Shown in pieces: positions 14,749 to 24,522 of a DNA stretch of 64,000 nucleotides; the first letter of the stretch is position 1, and the number at the start of each line of letters is the position of its first letter. Position numbers and translations under genes: made by a program. Origin of the DNA: Halomonas faecis (GTDB lineage: Bacteria; Pseudomonadota; Gammaproteobacteria; Pseudomonadales; Halomonadaceae); assembly GCF_010993975.1 (NCBI RefSeq), contig NZ_JAACZO010000057.1, forward strand, positions 62,001-126,000, written 5' to 3'. The notes beneath the pieces are model-generated. The model made no database searches and was not told the origin of the DNA. It saw nothing but the letters and a program-made list of their open reading frames with translations.

Positions 14749-15519
14749 ATGTGCGACTCCACGACGCGCCGGCTACGGCACCAGTGGTTGGCGCTCCCGC
14801 TAGCTGGCTTGCTGACGATCGCCGGCGGTGCGGCTGCCAGTCCCTTCTATGCACCGCCGGCCCCCGACGAGGACGCCGACGCCTTCAGTGGCGAGGCCGA
14901 GCTCGGCTACACTCATCTCTCCGGCAACACCGACAGTCGGACGCTGATCGGCAAGGGTCGCCTGACCTGGCTGACCGGCAACTGGATGCACACACTGCGC
15001 GGCGAAGTGCGCAACGTCGCACGCGACGGCGAGACCAGCGCCGAGCAGTACTTGGTTTCCATGCGCGAGCGCTACGACTTCCAGGGTCCCCATTATCTGT
15101 TCGGCTTCGCCCGCTGGGAGAAGGATCGCTTCAGCGGCTACGACCAGCAGTTCACCGCCATCGCCGGCTACGGCCGCCACCTTCTCGACGGCGAACGCCA
15201 CCGGCTCTCCCTGGAGGCCGGCCCCGGCTTTCGCGACGACAATATCAGCGATGCAGGAGACGAGACCCTTGCGGTCGCCTACAGTGCTCTGGACTACCGC
15301 TGGGCGTTCTCCGATACGGCCAGTCTCGACCAGGAGGTCTCGATCGAGGCAACCGACGACAACACGACGTCGCGTTCGCTCAGCGCCATCACTGCCCGGC
15401 TCAACTCGCGGCTGGCACTGAAGCTATCCCATGAGATCAAGCACAACTCGCAGCCACCGGAGAGCGCCGACGCCCGCACCGACCACACCACCAGCGCTTC
15501 GTTGCTCTACAGCTGGTAA
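14749..15519 (+). CDS. DUF481 outer membrane protein (YdiY-like)
   Basis: 256-residue protein with a signal peptide (about 1-30) and a beta-barrel domain matching the DUF481 family, which includes the so-called salt-induced outer membrane protein YdiY. Typical features are GEAELGYTHLSGNTDSRTL at the domain start, alternating aromatic strands, and a C-terminal strand ending in aromatic Trp (LLYSW), which suits BAM-dependent insertion. Its substrate or function is not known. It follows ponA by 96 bases and is followed by a strong hairpin. The osmotic link is only suggestive for a probable halophile. Confidence 0.82.
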   Translation: MCDSTTRRLRHQWLALPLAGLLTIAGGAAASPFYAPPAPDEDADAFSGEAELGYTHLSGNTDSRTLIGKGRLTWLTGNWMHTLRGEVRNVARDGETSAEQYLVSMRERYDFQGPHYLFGFARWEKDRFSGYDQQFTAIAGYGRHLLDGERHRLSLEAGPGFRDDNISDAGDETLAVAYSALDYRWAFSDTASLDQEVSIEATDDNTTSRSLSAITARLNSRLALKLSHEIKHNSQPPESADARTDHTTSASLLYSW

Positions 15520-15537
15520 GCGCCGCTTCATGACGAG

Positions 15538-15565
15538 CCGCCGCCGGCCCGAGGGTCGGCGGCGG
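15538..15565. terminator. Hairpin between the convergent DUF481 and malic enzyme genes
   Basis: GC-rich stem CCGCCGCCGGCCC (15538-15550) with GGGTCGGCGGCGG (15553-15565), one G-T pair and a tight loop. It sits between two convergent stop codons, where a bidirectional terminator is expected, but no T-run follows on either strand, so termination may be weak or Rho-assisted. Confidence 0.5.
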
Positions 15566-15594
15566 CATATCCTCAGCGAGTCTGCAACGGGACG

Positions 15595-16869
15595 CTATCC
15601 ATTACCGTAGACGTCATCTACCGATGTCAGCGGATAGTGCGCGGGATAGGGGCGCCGCGCCACACCGGAATCCACCGCTGCCTGGGCCACCGCCGCGGCG
15701 ACCCGCTCGAGCAGCCGCACATCCACCGGAGTGGGGATGATGTAATCGCGACCAAAGACCAGGCTCTGCGTCTCATAGGCCTCCAGCACCGCCTGGGGCA
15801 CCGGTTCGCGGGCCAGGTCCTTGAGCGCATGCACGGCAGCCACCTTCATTTCCTCGTTGATGCGCGTGGCGCGCACGTCGAGCGCCCCGCGGAAGATGAA
15901 AGGAAAGCCCAGCACGTTGTTGACCTGGTTGGGATAGTCGGAGCGGCCGGTGGCCATGATCACGTCCGGGCGCGCCTCGCGAGCCACCTCGGGGTCGATC
16001 TCCGGATCCGGGTTGGTACAGGCGAAGACCACCGGATCGTCGGCCATCTTGCGCAGGTGATCGGCGCTCATCAGATTGGGCCCGGAAAGTCCGATGAAGA
16101 CGTCAGCTCCCTCGATGGCGTCGTCCAGCGTGCGCTTGTCGGTGTCGATGGCGAACATCGCCTTGTAGGGATTGAGACCCTCGCGACCGGAGTGGATCAC
16201 CCCGCGGCGATCCAGCATGACCAGATTCTCAGGGCGTGCGCCGCACGAAACCAGCAGCTTCATGCAGGCAATCGCCGCCGCCCCGGCGCCGAGACATACG
16301 ATCTTCGCCTCTTCCAGGCGCTTGCCGGCAATCTCCAAAGCGTTGAGCATGCCCGCCGCGGTGACGATGGCGGTACCATGCTGATCATCGTGGAAAACCG
16401 GGATGCTGCACTGCTCGATGAGCGTCTGCTCGATCTCGAAGCACTCCGGCGCCTTGATGTCCTCTAGATTGATGCCGCCCCAGGTATCGGCGATGCGCGC
16501 CACGGTGTCGATGAACGCCTGGGGGCTCTCGGCATTGACTTCGACGTCCACCGAGTTGATACCGGCGAAACGCTTGAACAGCACGCCCTTGCCTTCCATG
16601 ACCGGCTTGCTGGCCAGCGGCCCCAGGTTGCCTAGCCCCAGGATAGCGCTGCCATCGGAGATCACCGCCACCAGGTTGCCTTTGCCGGTATAGCGGTAGG
16701 CATTCTCCGGGTCGCGGGCGATCTCGCGTACCGGCTCGGCCACGCCCGGGCTATAGGCCAGGGAAAGGTCGCGCGCGGAGGCCGTGGGCTTGGTCAGCTC
16801 CACCGAGAGCTTCCCGGGGATGGGCTTGGCGTGATAATCCAGCGCAGCCTGCTTCTTGGCGTCTGTCAT
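15595..16869 (-). CDS. Malic enzyme (oxaloacetate-decarboxylating)
   Basis: Converts malate to pyruvate and CO2 with reduction of NAD(P). From the start MTDAKKQAALDYH it has 424 residues, the short form without the phosphotransacetylase-like tail of E. coli MaeB. Y39 in LAYSPGVAEP and K94 in PVMEGKGVLFKRFAGI are the expected catalytic residues, and VCLGAGAAAIACMKLL is the nucleotide-binding fold. An ATG 24 bases upstream (16893) is also possible; neither has a strong ribosome site, and I chose the one that fits family N-termini. Cofactor preference cannot be told from sequence. Confidence 0.92.
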   Translation of the reverse strand: MTDAKKQAALDYHAKPIPGKLSVELTKPTASARDLSLAYSPGVAEPVREIARDPENAYRYTGKGNLVAVISDGSAILGLGNLGPLASKPVMEGKGVLFKRFAGINSVDVEVNAESPQAFIDTVARIADTWGGINLEDIKAPECFEIEQTLIEQCSIPVFHDDQHGTAIVTAAGMLNALEIAGKRLEEAKIVCLGAGAAAIACMKLLVSCGARPENLVMLDRRGVIHSGREGLNPYKAMFAIDTDKRTLDDAIEGADVFIGLSGPNLMSADHLRKMADDPVVFACTNPDPEIDPEVAREARPDVIMATGRSDYPNQVNNVLGFPFIFRGALDVRATRINEEMKVAAVHALKDLAREPVPQAVLEAYETQSLVFGRDYIIPTPVDVRLLERVAAAVAQAAVDSGVARRPYPAHYPLTSVDDVYGNG

Positions 16870-17052
16870 GCTGTGATCCGGTATCCGTGTCATAACGTGA
16901 AACGAGCGGGCAATCTAGCGTATAGAAAAACTTTCCACATCTCAACGCACCCCACGATTCCGCCGTTCGGCGTCATTCCATGATGATCGGTGCCAATTAC
17001 CGTAATTTAGCACCTCTGGGAATTGCCGCTTCGACGAGGGCCCCAGTAGCAG

Positions 17053-17076
17053 AAAACCCGCCTGATGGCGGGTTTT
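17053..17076 (-). terminator. Terminator after rpmE
   Basis: Perfect 10-bp stem AAAACCCGCC / GGCGGGTTTT with a 4-base loop, 41 bases past the rpmE stop codon. The stem ends in TTTT followed by CTGCT on the minus strand. This is a textbook intrinsic terminator, and it also insulates the malic enzyme promoter region. Confidence 0.85.
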
Positions 17077-17116
17077 CCGGAATGACGCTGAGCGGGTGTC
17101 GCCAATGGCGCGGCAT

Positions 17117-17332
17117 TCAGCCGCGCTTGAGGGCGGCACCGAAACGCTTGTTGAAGCGCTCGACGCGACCGCCCGTGGTCGCCTGCTTCTGCTTGCCGGT
17201 ATAGAACGGATGGCACTGGGAGCAGACGTCCAGCGCCAGGTCGTGGCCGGCCGTGGAGCCGACGTCGAAGGTCGCACCGCACGAACAGGTTGCGGTGACC
17301 GTCTTGTAATCCGGGTGGATACCTTGTTTCAT
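17117..17332 (-). CDS. rpmE: 50S ribosomal protein L31 (zinc type)
   Basis: 71-residue ribosomal protein at the central protuberance of the large subunit. The four zinc-binding cysteines C16, C18, C37 and C40 (TCSCG and [10 protein letters not shown]) are intact, so this is the zinc-containing form rather than the zinc-independent paralogue made on zinc starvation. It is divergent from priA and followed by a strong terminator. Its leader holds a hairpin that may be an L31 autoregulatory element. Confidence 0.97.
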   Translation of the reverse strand: MKQGIHPDYKTVTATCSCGATFDVGSTAGHDLALDVCSQCHPFYTGKQKQATTGGRVERFNKRFGAALKRG

Positions 17333-17349
17333 CTTGAGCCTCTTGAGCG

Positions 17350-17386
17350 GTATGCCGCCACCTGATCATTGCCAGGCACCGCATAC
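17350..17386 (-). promoter_or_regulatory. Candidate L31 leader hairpin in the rpmE 5' UTR
   Basis: A two-part hairpin 18 bases before the rpmE start: outer stem GTATGC (17350-17355) with GCATAC (17381-17386) and inner stem CCTG (17361-17364) with CAGG (17373-17376). Structured leaders that bind L31 are known for rpmE in gammaproteobacteria, so position and shape fit, but I could not compare it with the known consensus. Confidence 0.4.
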
Positions 17387-17490
17387 GGGTTAATCAGTCG
17401 TGGTAACCGTCACTAGCTAACCGATAGCCGCCGCAACGCCCCTGCGCCACGGCGGCGGAGCATTCTAGCAGACCCCGGGCCGGAGGCCAA

Positions 17491-19731
17491 TTGCACGACT
17501 CCCCGACTCCAGGCGCTCACCGCGTGCTGCGCGTGGCCGTTCCCACGCCGCTGCGCCGACTGTTCGACTATCGCGCCGACGTGCCCCCGTCCAGCGGATG
17601 GCAGCCGGGCCTGCGCGTGCGCGTCCCCTTCGGCCGACGCCAGGTCGTCGGCGTGGTGGTCGAGTGCCGCGACACGGGCGAGCTGCCCCTCGGCGAGCTC
17701 AAGCCGGTGGCGGAGTGCCTCGACGAGGCGCCGCTACCGGCGGACTGGCTATGGCTGTGTCGCTTCACCGCTCGCTACTATCAGCACCCGCTCGGCGATA
17801 CCCTGCACCAGGCATTGCCGGTGCTGCTGCGTCAGGGACGGCCGCTAGCCGGTCGCATGCGCGAGCAGTGGCTGCTGACCGACAGTGGCCGTGCCGTGGA
17901 CGCCGAGCGACTCAAACGCGCTCCCCGCCAGGCCGAACTGCTGACGATGCTCGCCCAGCACCCCCACGGTCTCGCCACGCCGGCGGTTCTGGCCCAGGGC
18001 TTCACCCGCGAACAGCTCAAGGCGCTCGACGCCAAGGGGCTGGTGACACGCCGCGAGACCCCGCGCACGGCGGCTGCCGACCCTGCCACCGCCCGCCTGC
18101 TGGGCGAGCCGGCCCTGCCGCTCAATCGCGAACAGGCCACGGCGCTGGCCACGCTCCACGAGCGCCTCGACGCCTTCCACCCCTGCCTGCTGCACGGGGT
18201 CACCGGCAGCGGCAAGACCGAGGTCTACCTGCAGTTGATCGAGGCCGTGGTGGCGCGTGGCCGTCAGGCGCTGGTGCTGGTACCGGAGATCGGCTTGACC
18301 CCCCAGACCTTATCGCGTTTCCGCCACCGCTTTCGCGTCCCCGTCGTCGCCCTGCACTCCGCACTCACCGACCACGAACGCCTCGACGCCTGGGAGGCTG
18401 CCGCCAGCGGCCGCGCGCCCATCATCATCGGCACCCGCTCGGCGATCTTCACTCCACTGGCTCGGCCCGGAGCGATCATCGTCGACGAGGAGCACGACGG
18501 TTCCTTCAAGCAGCAGGAAGGGCTCCGCTACCACGCCCGCGACCTGGCCGTGGCGCGCGCCCAGCGACACGCCATCCCGTTGCTGCTGGGTAGCGCCACG
18601 CCGTCGCTGGAGAGCCTGCACCACGCGCAACGCGGCGACTACCGCCACCTGCGCCTGACGCGCCGCGCCACCCGCCACGCCCCGGCACGCCTGGAGCTCG
18701 TCGACATGCGCGGCCGCCCACGCCAGGGCGGGCTCGTCCCCCCCGTACTCACGGCGATTGGCGAGACTCTGGCCGCCGGTCATCAGGTGCTGGTGTTCAT
18801 CAACCGCCGCGGCTTCGCTCCGACGCTGGCCTGCCACGCCTGCGGCTGGCTCGCCGAATGCGACCATTGCGATGCACGACTGACGCTGCACCGCCAGCCG
18901 CCCCTGCTGGCCTGCCACCACTGCGACAGCCGCCGAGCGCTGCCCGACGCCTGCCCGGCCTGCGGTAGCGCCGATCTGCGCCCACTGGGCAGTGGCACCG
19001 AACGCACCGAGGAGACGCTTGCCGCGCAGTTCCCGCAAGTGCCCGTACACCGCATCGACCGCGACAGCACGCGGCGTCGCGATGCCCTGGAACGGATGCT
19101 CGCCGAGGTGCGGCGTGGCGAACCCTGTCTCCTGGTGGGCACCCAGATGCTCGCCAAGGGCCACCATCTGCCCCATGTGACGCTAGTGGTCGTGGTCAAC
19201 GCCGACGCCGGTCTCTACGCCAGCGACTTTCGTGCTCTGGAGCACAGTGCCCAGCTGCTCGAGCAGGTCGCCGGCCGCGCCGGCCGTGCCAGCCATCCGG
19301 GGCGGGTTCTGGTGCAAACCTTGCACAGCGACGACGCCCACCTGCGCTTGCTCACGGATGCCGGCTACGACGCCCTGGCCGCCCAGCTCCTCGAGGAGCG
19401 CCGCACCGCCGGCCTGCCACCGTTTCGCTTCATCGCCCTGCTGCGCCTGGAGAGCCCCAAGGAGCCGGCCGTCACCGAACTCGGTCGCCACGCCGGCGAG
19501 TCGCTGCGCGCCTGGCTGGCCGAACGCGAGTTGGCCGTCGACTGCCTGGGGCCGGTGCCGGCTCCCATGGAGCGACGCCAGGGGCGCTACCACCTGCAGC
19601 TGATGCTCGGCGCCGACAAGCGCAGCCGACTGCATGAGGCCGGCGCCTGGCTCGTTGCCTGGCTCGAGGCGACGCCCGAGGCCCGCCGGGTACGCTGGTC
19701 GCTGGATATCGATCCGCAGACGCTTGCCTAG
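17491..19731 (+). CDS. priA: Primosomal protein N' (replication restart helicase PriA)
   Basis: 3'-to-5' DNA helicase that recognises stalled forks and reloads the replisome. The 746-residue protein has the N-terminal 3'-DNA-binding domain, Walker A GVTGSGKTEVYL near 236-247, the DEEHD box near 332, and a zinc region with eight cysteines (CHACGW, CDHCDA, CHHCDS, CPACGS) before the C-terminal helicase lobe. The start is TTG, chosen because GGAGG stands four bases before it; a GTG at 17524 is an alternative that would give the shorter family-like start VLRVAVPTP. It is divergent from rpmE, the usual neighbour. Confidence 0.96.
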   Translation: MHDSPTPGAHRVLRVAVPTPLRRLFDYRADVPPSSGWQPGLRVRVPFGRRQVVGVVVECRDTGELPLGELKPVAECLDEAPLPADWLWLCRFTARYYQHPLGDTLHQALPVLLRQGRPLAGRMREQWLLTDSGRAVDAERLKRAPRQAELLTMLAQHPHGLATPAVLAQGFTREQLKALDAKGLVTRRETPRTAAADPATARLLGEPALPLNREQATALATLHERLDAFHPCLLHGVTGSGKTEVYLQLIEAVVARGRQALVLVPEIGLTPQTLSRFRHRFRVPVVALHSALTDHERLDAWEAAASGRAPIIIGTRSAIFTPLARPGAIIVDEEHDGSFKQQEGLRYHARDLAVARAQRHAIPLLLGSATPSLESLHHAQRGDYRHLRLTRRATRHAPARLELVDMRGRPRQGGLVPPVLTAIGETLAAGHQVLVFINRRGFAPTLACHACGWLAECDHCDARLTLHRQPPLLACHHCDSRRALPDACPACGSADLRPLGSGTERTEETLAAQFPQVPVHRIDRDSTRRRDALERMLAEVRRGEPCLLVGTQMLAKGHHLPHVTLVVVVNADAGLYASDFRALEHSAQLLEQVAGRAGRASHPGRVLVQTLHSDDAHLRLLTDAGYDALAAQLLEERRTAGLPPFRFIALLRLESPKEPAVTELGRHAGESLRAWLAERELAVDCLGPVPAPMERRQGRYHLQLMLGADKRSRLHEAGAWLVAWLEATPEARRVRWSLDIDPQTLA

Positions 19732-19810
19732 CCACGAGCCACGAGCCACGAGCCACGAGCCGCGAGCTGCGGGACACGAGCCTCGCGTTACGAGGCACGG
19801 GCTACGGGCA
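19731..19810. repeat. Heptanucleotide tandem repeat, GCCACGA type
   Basis: Four exact copies of GCCACGA (19731-19758) starting at the last base of the priA stop codon, followed by degenerate copies (GCCGCGA, GCTGCGG) and a small inverted pair CCTCG-CGTTA-CGAGG. The spacing is 7 bases throughout the regular part. It belongs with the other heptamer arrays in this window. Confidence 0.75.
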
Positions 19811-19848
19811 GGGCGTTGCAAGATGGCAGCGCCGGTGCATTATGCTAC

Positions 19849-19890
19849 CGAAGCCCGAAGCCCGAAGCCCGAAGCCCGAAGCCCGAAGCT
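19849..19890. repeat. Heptanucleotide tandem repeat, CGAAGCC x6
   Basis: Six head-to-tail copies of CGAAGCC, the last ending in T, between priA and argS. The 7-base unit is not a multiple of three, so it does not code a regular peptide. The argS promoter follows 12 bases later. Confidence 0.85.
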
Positions 19891-19902
19891 AGGCTGGCAG
19901 GG

Positions 19903-19931
19903 TTTAAAGCCGCACCACAATTGCCGATAAT
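19903..19931 (+). promoter_or_regulatory. argS: Probable argS promoter
   Basis: TTTAAA (19903-19908) and GATAAT (19926-19931) separated by exactly 17 bases, about 120 bases before the argS start. Matches to consensus are four of six and five of six. It sits directly after the heptamer array. Confidence 0.5.
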
Positions 19932-20050
19932 GGACGGCCGTGCCCGCTCAAGGCTCCGTTTCCATCATGCCCGCGCCCCGCCGCGAGTGCCTCGTCACCG
20001 CCGGTTCATCGGCCATTCGCAGGCCGGCGCCACAGGACAACCGACGCTTC

Positions 20051-21736
20051 ATGAAAGAGACCATCGTTGCACTGCTCGAGGACGCCCTCGAGACGCTCAA
20101 GCAGCAAGGCACGCTGCCCGCTGACATCACCCCCACGATCAAGGTCGACCCTGCCCGCGACAAGGCTCACGGCGACTACGCCACCAACCTGGCGCTGGCG
20201 CTGGCCAAGCCTGCCGGCTGCAAGCCCCGAGACCTGGCCGAGGCACTGATCGCAGCACTTCCCGCCAGCGATGCCGTCGCCAAGGTCGAGATCGCCGGAC
20301 CCGGCTTCGTCAATTTTTTCGCCGCCACGGATGCCGCCGCCCAGGTCGTGCGCCAGGTGCTCGACGCCGGCGATGCCTACGGGCGCAGCCTCACCGGCCA
20401 GGGCCGGAAAGTGCAGGTGGAGTTCGTCTCCGCCAATCCCACCGGCCCGCTGCACGTCGGCCACGGTCGCGGCGCGGCCATCGGCGACTGCCTGTGCCGG
20501 CTGCTCGAAGCCACCGGCCATGACGTCACCCGTGAGTTCTACTACAACGACGCCGGTGCACAGATCGCCAACCTGGCGCTCTCCGTACAGGCACGCGCCA
20601 GGGGCATCGAGCCAGGCAACGATGCCTGGCCCACCGACGGCTACCGCGGCGACTACATCGCCGAAGTGGCCAAGGACTACCTGGCCGGCCAGACCGTGCA
20701 CGCCGATGACCGCCATGTCACCGCCAAGGGCGACCCGGAAGACCTCGATGCCATTCGCGAGTTCGCCGTGGCCTGGCTGCGCCGCGAGCAGGATCTCGAC
20801 CTCAAGGCCTTCGGCGTCGAATTCGACGTCTACTTCCTGGAGTCCTCGCTCTACGAAGAAGGCAAGGTCGAGGCAGCAGTGGAGCGTCTGGTCGCGAACG
20901 GCCACACCTACGAGCAGGACGATGCCCTGTGGCTGCGCACCACCGACTTCGGTGACGACAAGGATCGCGTCATGCGCAAGTCCGATGGCAGCTACACCTA
21001 CTTCCTGCCCGACGTGGCCTACCACCTGGACAAGTGGCAGCGCGGTTTCACCACCGTGATCAACGAGCAGGGCGCCGACCACCACTCCACGGTGACCCGG
21101 GTGCGCGCCGGCCTGCAGGCGCTGGAAGCGGGCATTCCTCAAGGCTGGCCCGACTACGTGCTTCACCAGATGGTGATGGTTACCCGCTCCGGCGTCGAAG
21201 TGAAGCTTTCCAAACGGGCCGGCAGCTATGTCACGGTGCGCGACCTGATCGACGAGGTGGGGCGCGATGCCACCCGCTTCTTCCTGGCCGCGCGGCGCGC
21301 CGACTCGCAGCTCACCTTCGACATCGACCTGGCGCGCTCGCAGTCCAACGACAATCCCGTCTACTACGTGCAGTACGCCCATGCGCGGGTGTGCAGCATG
21401 CTGCGCCGCGCCGAGAGCGATGGCACGCCCTTCGATCACGACCTGGCGATGGTCAGCCTGGCCCGCCTGGACGCCGACCAGGAAAAAGCGCTGTTCAACC
21501 GTCTGGCTCGCTTCCCCGAGGTGGTCTCTCATGCCGCCGCTGCTCGGGAACCTCAGCAGGTGGCCCAGTACCTGCTCGACCTGGCCGCCGACTTCCATAC
21601 CTGCTACAACGCCGTGAAGGTGATGGTCGAGGATGACGAACTGCGCAACGCTCGCCTGGCCCTCGGCCTCGCGACCCGACAGGTGCTGCGCAATGGCCTC
21701 GACCTGATGGGCGTCAGCGCACCCGAGGAGATGTGA
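20051..21736 (+). CDS. argS: Arginine--tRNA ligase
   Basis: Class I aminoacyl-tRNA synthetase that charges tRNA-Arg. From the ATG at 20051 it has 561 residues, the normal length. The arginyl tRNA synthetase N-terminal domain comes first, the HIGH-like motif is [10 protein letters not shown] near 131-140, and [13 protein letters not shown] near 383-395 is the degenerate KMSKS loop of this family. The DALR anticodon-binding domain ends the protein. A longer open frame from 19940 exists but its extra 37 residues are not family-like. It is followed after 3 bases by the SPOR protein gene. Confidence 0.97.
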   Translation: MKETIVALLEDALETLKQQGTLPADITPTIKVDPARDKAHGDYATNLALALAKPAGCKPRDLAEALIAALPASDAVAKVEIAGPGFVNFFAATDAAAQVVRQVLDAGDAYGRSLTGQGRKVQVEFVSANPTGPLHVGHGRGAAIGDCLCRLLEATGHDVTREFYYNDAGAQIANLALSVQARARGIEPGNDAWPTDGYRGDYIAEVAKDYLAGQTVHADDRHVTAKGDPEDLDAIREFAVAWLRREQDLDLKAFGVEFDVYFLESSLYEEGKVEAAVERLVANGHTYEQDDALWLRTTDFGDDKDRVMRKSDGSYTYFLPDVAYHLDKWQRGFTTVINEQGADHHSTVTRVRAGLQALEAGIPQGWPDYVLHQMVMVTRSGVEVKLSKRAGSYVTVRDLIDEVGRDATRFFLAARRADSQLTFDIDLARSQSNDNPVYYVQYAHARVCSMLRRAESDGTPFDHDLAMVSLARLDADQEKALFNRLARFPEVVSHAAAAREPQQVAQYLLDLAADFHTCYNAVKVMVEDDELRNARLALGLATRQVLRNGLDLMGVSAPEEM

Positions 21737-21739
21737 TCC

Positions 21740-22459
21740 ATGGCTCGCCGTCCTGCCCCCAACAAGCGCGGCGCCAGTACCCGCCGGCGCACCTCGCGGC
21801 GCCGGGAAGGCTGGCGCCTGCCCGGCTGGGCGTGGGGCCTCGCTGGTCTGGTAGCGGGTTTCCTGCTCGCCCAGCACCAGCACGGCACGGCTCCCTGGCA
21901 GGAAGGCCACGACTCGCCGCTGGCCACCCTGCTGCCACGTTCGGCACCGCCGGAGACGCCCGAGCCTGTGGCGCCCTCCCAGGAAGCCAGCGAGCCGCGC
22001 ATGCCTACCTTCGAGTTCTATACCCTGCTGCCGGAGTCGGAGGTGATCGCCCCCCGCGGCGAAGTCGGCGCTCCAACGCCTCCGGCTTCACCCGACCGAG
22101 AGTCCCCCAGCGCCTCCGCCGAGGACGATCCCATCGCCCAGATCATCGCTGCCAACCAGGTTCCCGAGGCCTCACCGAATCGCAATGCCTCCGAGGGCAA
22201 CGACGGCGCCGATGAAGCGGGCACCCGCTACATGCTGCAGGCCGCCTCCTTCCGCGAGTCCGACGATGCCGAACAGCTGCAGAATCGCCTGCGCAACCTC
22301 AGCCTGGTGGCCCAGGTCAGCCAGGTCCAGACCGGCGGCGGCGAAACCTGGCATCGCGTACAGGTGGGCCCCTACGACGACACCCGCGAACTCAACCGCG
22401 CCCAGGATCTGATGGTGACCCAGGGGATAGAGCCGCTGCTGATCCGCCTGCAAAACTAG
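21740..22459 (+). CDS. SPOR-domain cell division protein, FtsN-like
   Basis: 239-residue bitopic protein: a very basic cytoplasmic start (MARRPAPNKRGASTRRRTSR), one membrane segment near 28-46, a proline-rich periplasmic linker and a C-terminal SPOR domain (about 160-237, RYMLQAASFRESDDAEQLQ). SPOR domains bind denuded glycan strands at the division septum. The place between argS and hslV is where Pseudomonas and enterics keep ftsN or an FtsN-like gene, so a role in septation is likely. Sequence alone does not prove it is the functional FtsN. Confidence 0.85.
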   Translation: MARRPAPNKRGASTRRRTSRRREGWRLPGWAWGLAGLVAGFLLAQHQHGTAPWQEGHDSPLATLLPRSAPPETPEPVAPSQEASEPRMPTFEFYTLLPESEVIAPRGEVGAPTPPASPDRESPSASAEDDPIAQIIAANQVPEASPNRNASEGNDGADEAGTRYMLQAASFRESDDAEQLQNRLRNLSLVAQVSQVQTGGGETWHRVQVGPYDDTRELNRAQDLMVTQGIEPLLIRLQN

Positions 22460-22491
22460 GCAAGTCGCGATGCATTGCGGCACTCGGTTTC

Positions 22492-22519
22492 CTTGAATTC
22501 CACCCCCGCCGCCCACACT
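22492..22519 (+). promoter_or_regulatory. Candidate heat-shock (sigma-32) promoter of hslVU
   Basis: CTTGAA at 22492-22497 matches the sigma-32 -35 element. A partial -10, CCCACA-like, starts 13-14 bases later. The site lies about 85 bases before hslV, whose orthologues are heat-shock genes. The -10 match is poor, so confidence is moderate. Confidence 0.4.
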
Positions 22520-22603
22520 TCACCTGAAGTTCACTCAAGGCGTCCGCAGGCGCCGAAAGTCATCGGGAGCCGGAATCGAGCTCCCCGTTTCGGAGTTCTC
22601 TGA

Positions 22604-23122
22604 ATGACCACCATCGTTTCCGTGCGCCGCGGCGATCAGGTCGCCCTGGCGGGTGACGGCCAGGTATCGCTGGGCAACACCGTGATGAAGGGCAACGCCA
22701 GCAAGGTACGGCGACTCTATCGCGGCGAGGTACTGGCCGGCTTTGCCGGTGGTACCGCCGATGCCTTCACCCTCTTCGAGCGCTTCGAAGCTCAGCTCGA
22801 GAAGCACCAGGGCAACCTGGTCAAGGCGGCCGTGGAGCTGGCCAAGGACTGGCGCACCGACCGTGCCCTGCGCCGTCTCGAGGCGCTGCTCGCCGTGGCC
22901 AACAAGGACGCCTCGCTGATCATCACCGGCAACGGCGACGTGGTGGAACCCGAGCGCGGCATCATCGCCATCGGCTCGGGCGGCAACTACGCCCTGGCCG
23001 CCGCCCGCGCCCTGCTCGAGAACACCGACCTCACGGCCCGCGAGATCACCGAGAAGTCGCTCGATATCGCCGGCGACATCTGCGTGTTCACCAACCACCA
23101 CGTCACCCTCGAAGAGCTCTGA
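22604..23122 (+). CDS. hslV: ATP-dependent protease subunit HslV
   Basis: Proteolytic dodecamer partner of HslU that degrades unfolded and regulatory proteins. The 172-residue protein begins MTTIVSVRR; after Met removal T2 is the N-terminal nucleophile. The segment [22 protein letters not shown] is the proteasome-like core, and [21 protein letters not shown] follows. It ends 2 bases before hslU, forming the conserved hslVU operon. Confidence 0.97.
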   Translation: MTTIVSVRRGDQVALAGDGQVSLGNTVMKGNASKVRRLYRGEVLAGFAGGTADAFTLFERFEAQLEKHQGNLVKAAVELAKDWRTDRALRRLEALLAVANKDASLIITGNGDVVEPERGIIAIGSGGNYALAAARALLENTDLTAREITEKSLDIAGDICVFTNHHVTLEEL

Positions 23123-23124
23123 TC

Positions 23125-24447
23125 ATGACCCAGATGACCCCTCGCGAGATCGTCCACGCCCTGGACCAGTACATCATCGGGCAGCAGGAGGCCAAGCGTG
23201 CCGTGGCCATCGCCCTGCGCAACCGCTGGCGGCGCATGCAGCTCGACGACGACCTGCGCACCGAGGTGACGCCCAAGAACATCCTGATGATCGGCCCCAC
23301 CGGGGTGGGCAAGACCGAGATCGCCCGCCGTCTGGCCAAGCTGGCCCGCGCGCCCTTCATCAAGGTCGAGGCGACCAAGTTCACCGAGGTGGGCTACGTG
23401 GGCCGCGACGTCGAATCCATCGTGCGCGACCTCACCGAGGCGGCCTTCAAGCTGGTACGCGAACACGCCAAGGAAGAGGTGCGTCACCGCGCCGAGGACG
23501 CCGCCGAGGATCGCATCCTCGATGCCCTGCTACCGCCGCCCCGTGGCCAGGAGGACCAGCCGCGCCAGGACAGCGGCACCCGTCAGACCTTCCGCAAGAA
23601 GCTCCGCGAAGGGCAGCTCGACGACAAGGAAATCGACATCGAGATCACTCCCCAGGGCCCGGGCATCGACATCATGACGCCGCCGGGCATGGAAGAGATG
23701 ACCAGCCAGTTGCAGAACCTGTTCGCCGGCATGGGCAAGCAGAAGACCGAGACCCGACGCGTGGCGGTGAAGGACGCCTTCGCTCTGCTGCGCGACGAGG
23801 AGGCCGCCAAGCTGGTCAACGAGGAGGAGATCAAGCACCGTGCCATCGAGGCGGTGGAACAGCACGGCATCGTCTTCCTCGACGAGATCGACAAGGTCGC
23901 CAAGGGCAGCGGCCAGTCGAGCGGCGGCGAGGTCTCCCGCGAAGGCGTGCAGCGCGATCTGCTGCCGCTGATCGAGGGTTCCACGGTCTCCACCAAGCAC
24001 GGCATGGTGCGCACCGACCACATTCTGTTCATCGCCTCGGGCGCCTTCCATCTGTCGCGCCCCTCTGACCTGATACCCGAACTGCAGGGCCGGCTGCCGA
24101 TCCGCGTCGAGCTCGATGCCCTCTCCCCCGACGACTTCAAGCGTATCCTCACCGAGCCTTCCGCCTCGCTGACCAAGCAGTATCAGGCACTGCTCGCCAC
24201 CGAAGGGCTCGAGGTCGAATTCACCGCTGACGGCATCGAGCGCATCGCCGAGATCGCCTGGAAGGTCAACGAGGGCACCGAGAACATCGGCGCACGGCGG
24301 CTACACACGGTCATGGAACGCCTGCTCGAGGAGGCCTCGTTCCAGGGCTCGGGCATCGGCAGCCCCCTGACCATCGACGCCGCCTACGTAGACTCACAGC
24401 TCGGCGAACTGGCCATGGACGAAGACCTGTCGCGGTACATTCTGTAG
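23125..24447 (+). CDS. hslU: ATP-dependent protease ATPase subunit HslU
   Basis: AAA+ unfoldase that feeds substrates to HslV. The 440-residue protein has Walker [10 protein letters not shown] (57-65), the pore motif GYVGRDVES (about 91-99), an inserted I-domain, Walker [10 protein letters not shown] near 250 and a sensor-2 region [12 protein letters not shown]. The C-terminus DLSRYIL is the tail that docks into HslV. Length and motifs are normal. A heptamer repeat array begins 6 bases past its stop codon. Confidence 0.97.
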   Translation: MTQMTPREIVHALDQYIIGQQEAKRAVAIALRNRWRRMQLDDDLRTEVTPKNILMIGPTGVGKTEIARRLAKLARAPFIKVEATKFTEVGYVGRDVESIVRDLTEAAFKLVREHAKEEVRHRAEDAAEDRILDALLPPPRGQEDQPRQDSGTRQTFRKKLREGQLDDKEIDIEITPQGPGIDIMTPPGMEEMTSQLQNLFAGMGKQKTETRRVAVKDAFALLRDEEAAKLVNEEEIKHRAIEAVEQHGIVFLDEIDKVAKGSGQSSGGEVSREGVQRDLLPLIEGSTVSTKHGMVRTDHILFIASGAFHLSRPSDLIPELQGRLPIRVELDALSPDDFKRILTEPSASLTKQYQALLATEGLEVEFTADGIERIAEIAWKVNEGTENIGARRLHTVMERLLEEASFQGSGIGSPLTIDAAYVDSQLGELAMDEDLSRYIL

Positions 24448-24453
24448 CCGCGC

Positions 24454-24522
24454 GCTTCGGGCTTCGGGCCACGAGCCGCTCGAAGCTCGAAGCTCGAAGC
24501 TCGAAGCTCGAAGCTCGAAGCC
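24454..24522. repeat. Heptanucleotide tandem repeat with opposed halves (GCTTCGG and CGAAGCT)
   Basis: Two copies of GCTTCGG and one GCCACGA, then six copies of CGAAGCT/C (24481-24522). The first half is close to the reverse complement of the second, so the transcript can fold GCTTCGGGCTTCG onto CGAAGCTCGAAGC with one mismatch. The array fills nearly all the space between hslU and the DUF971 gene and abuts its AGGAGA ribosome site, so a folded array could affect its translation. Confidence 0.85.
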
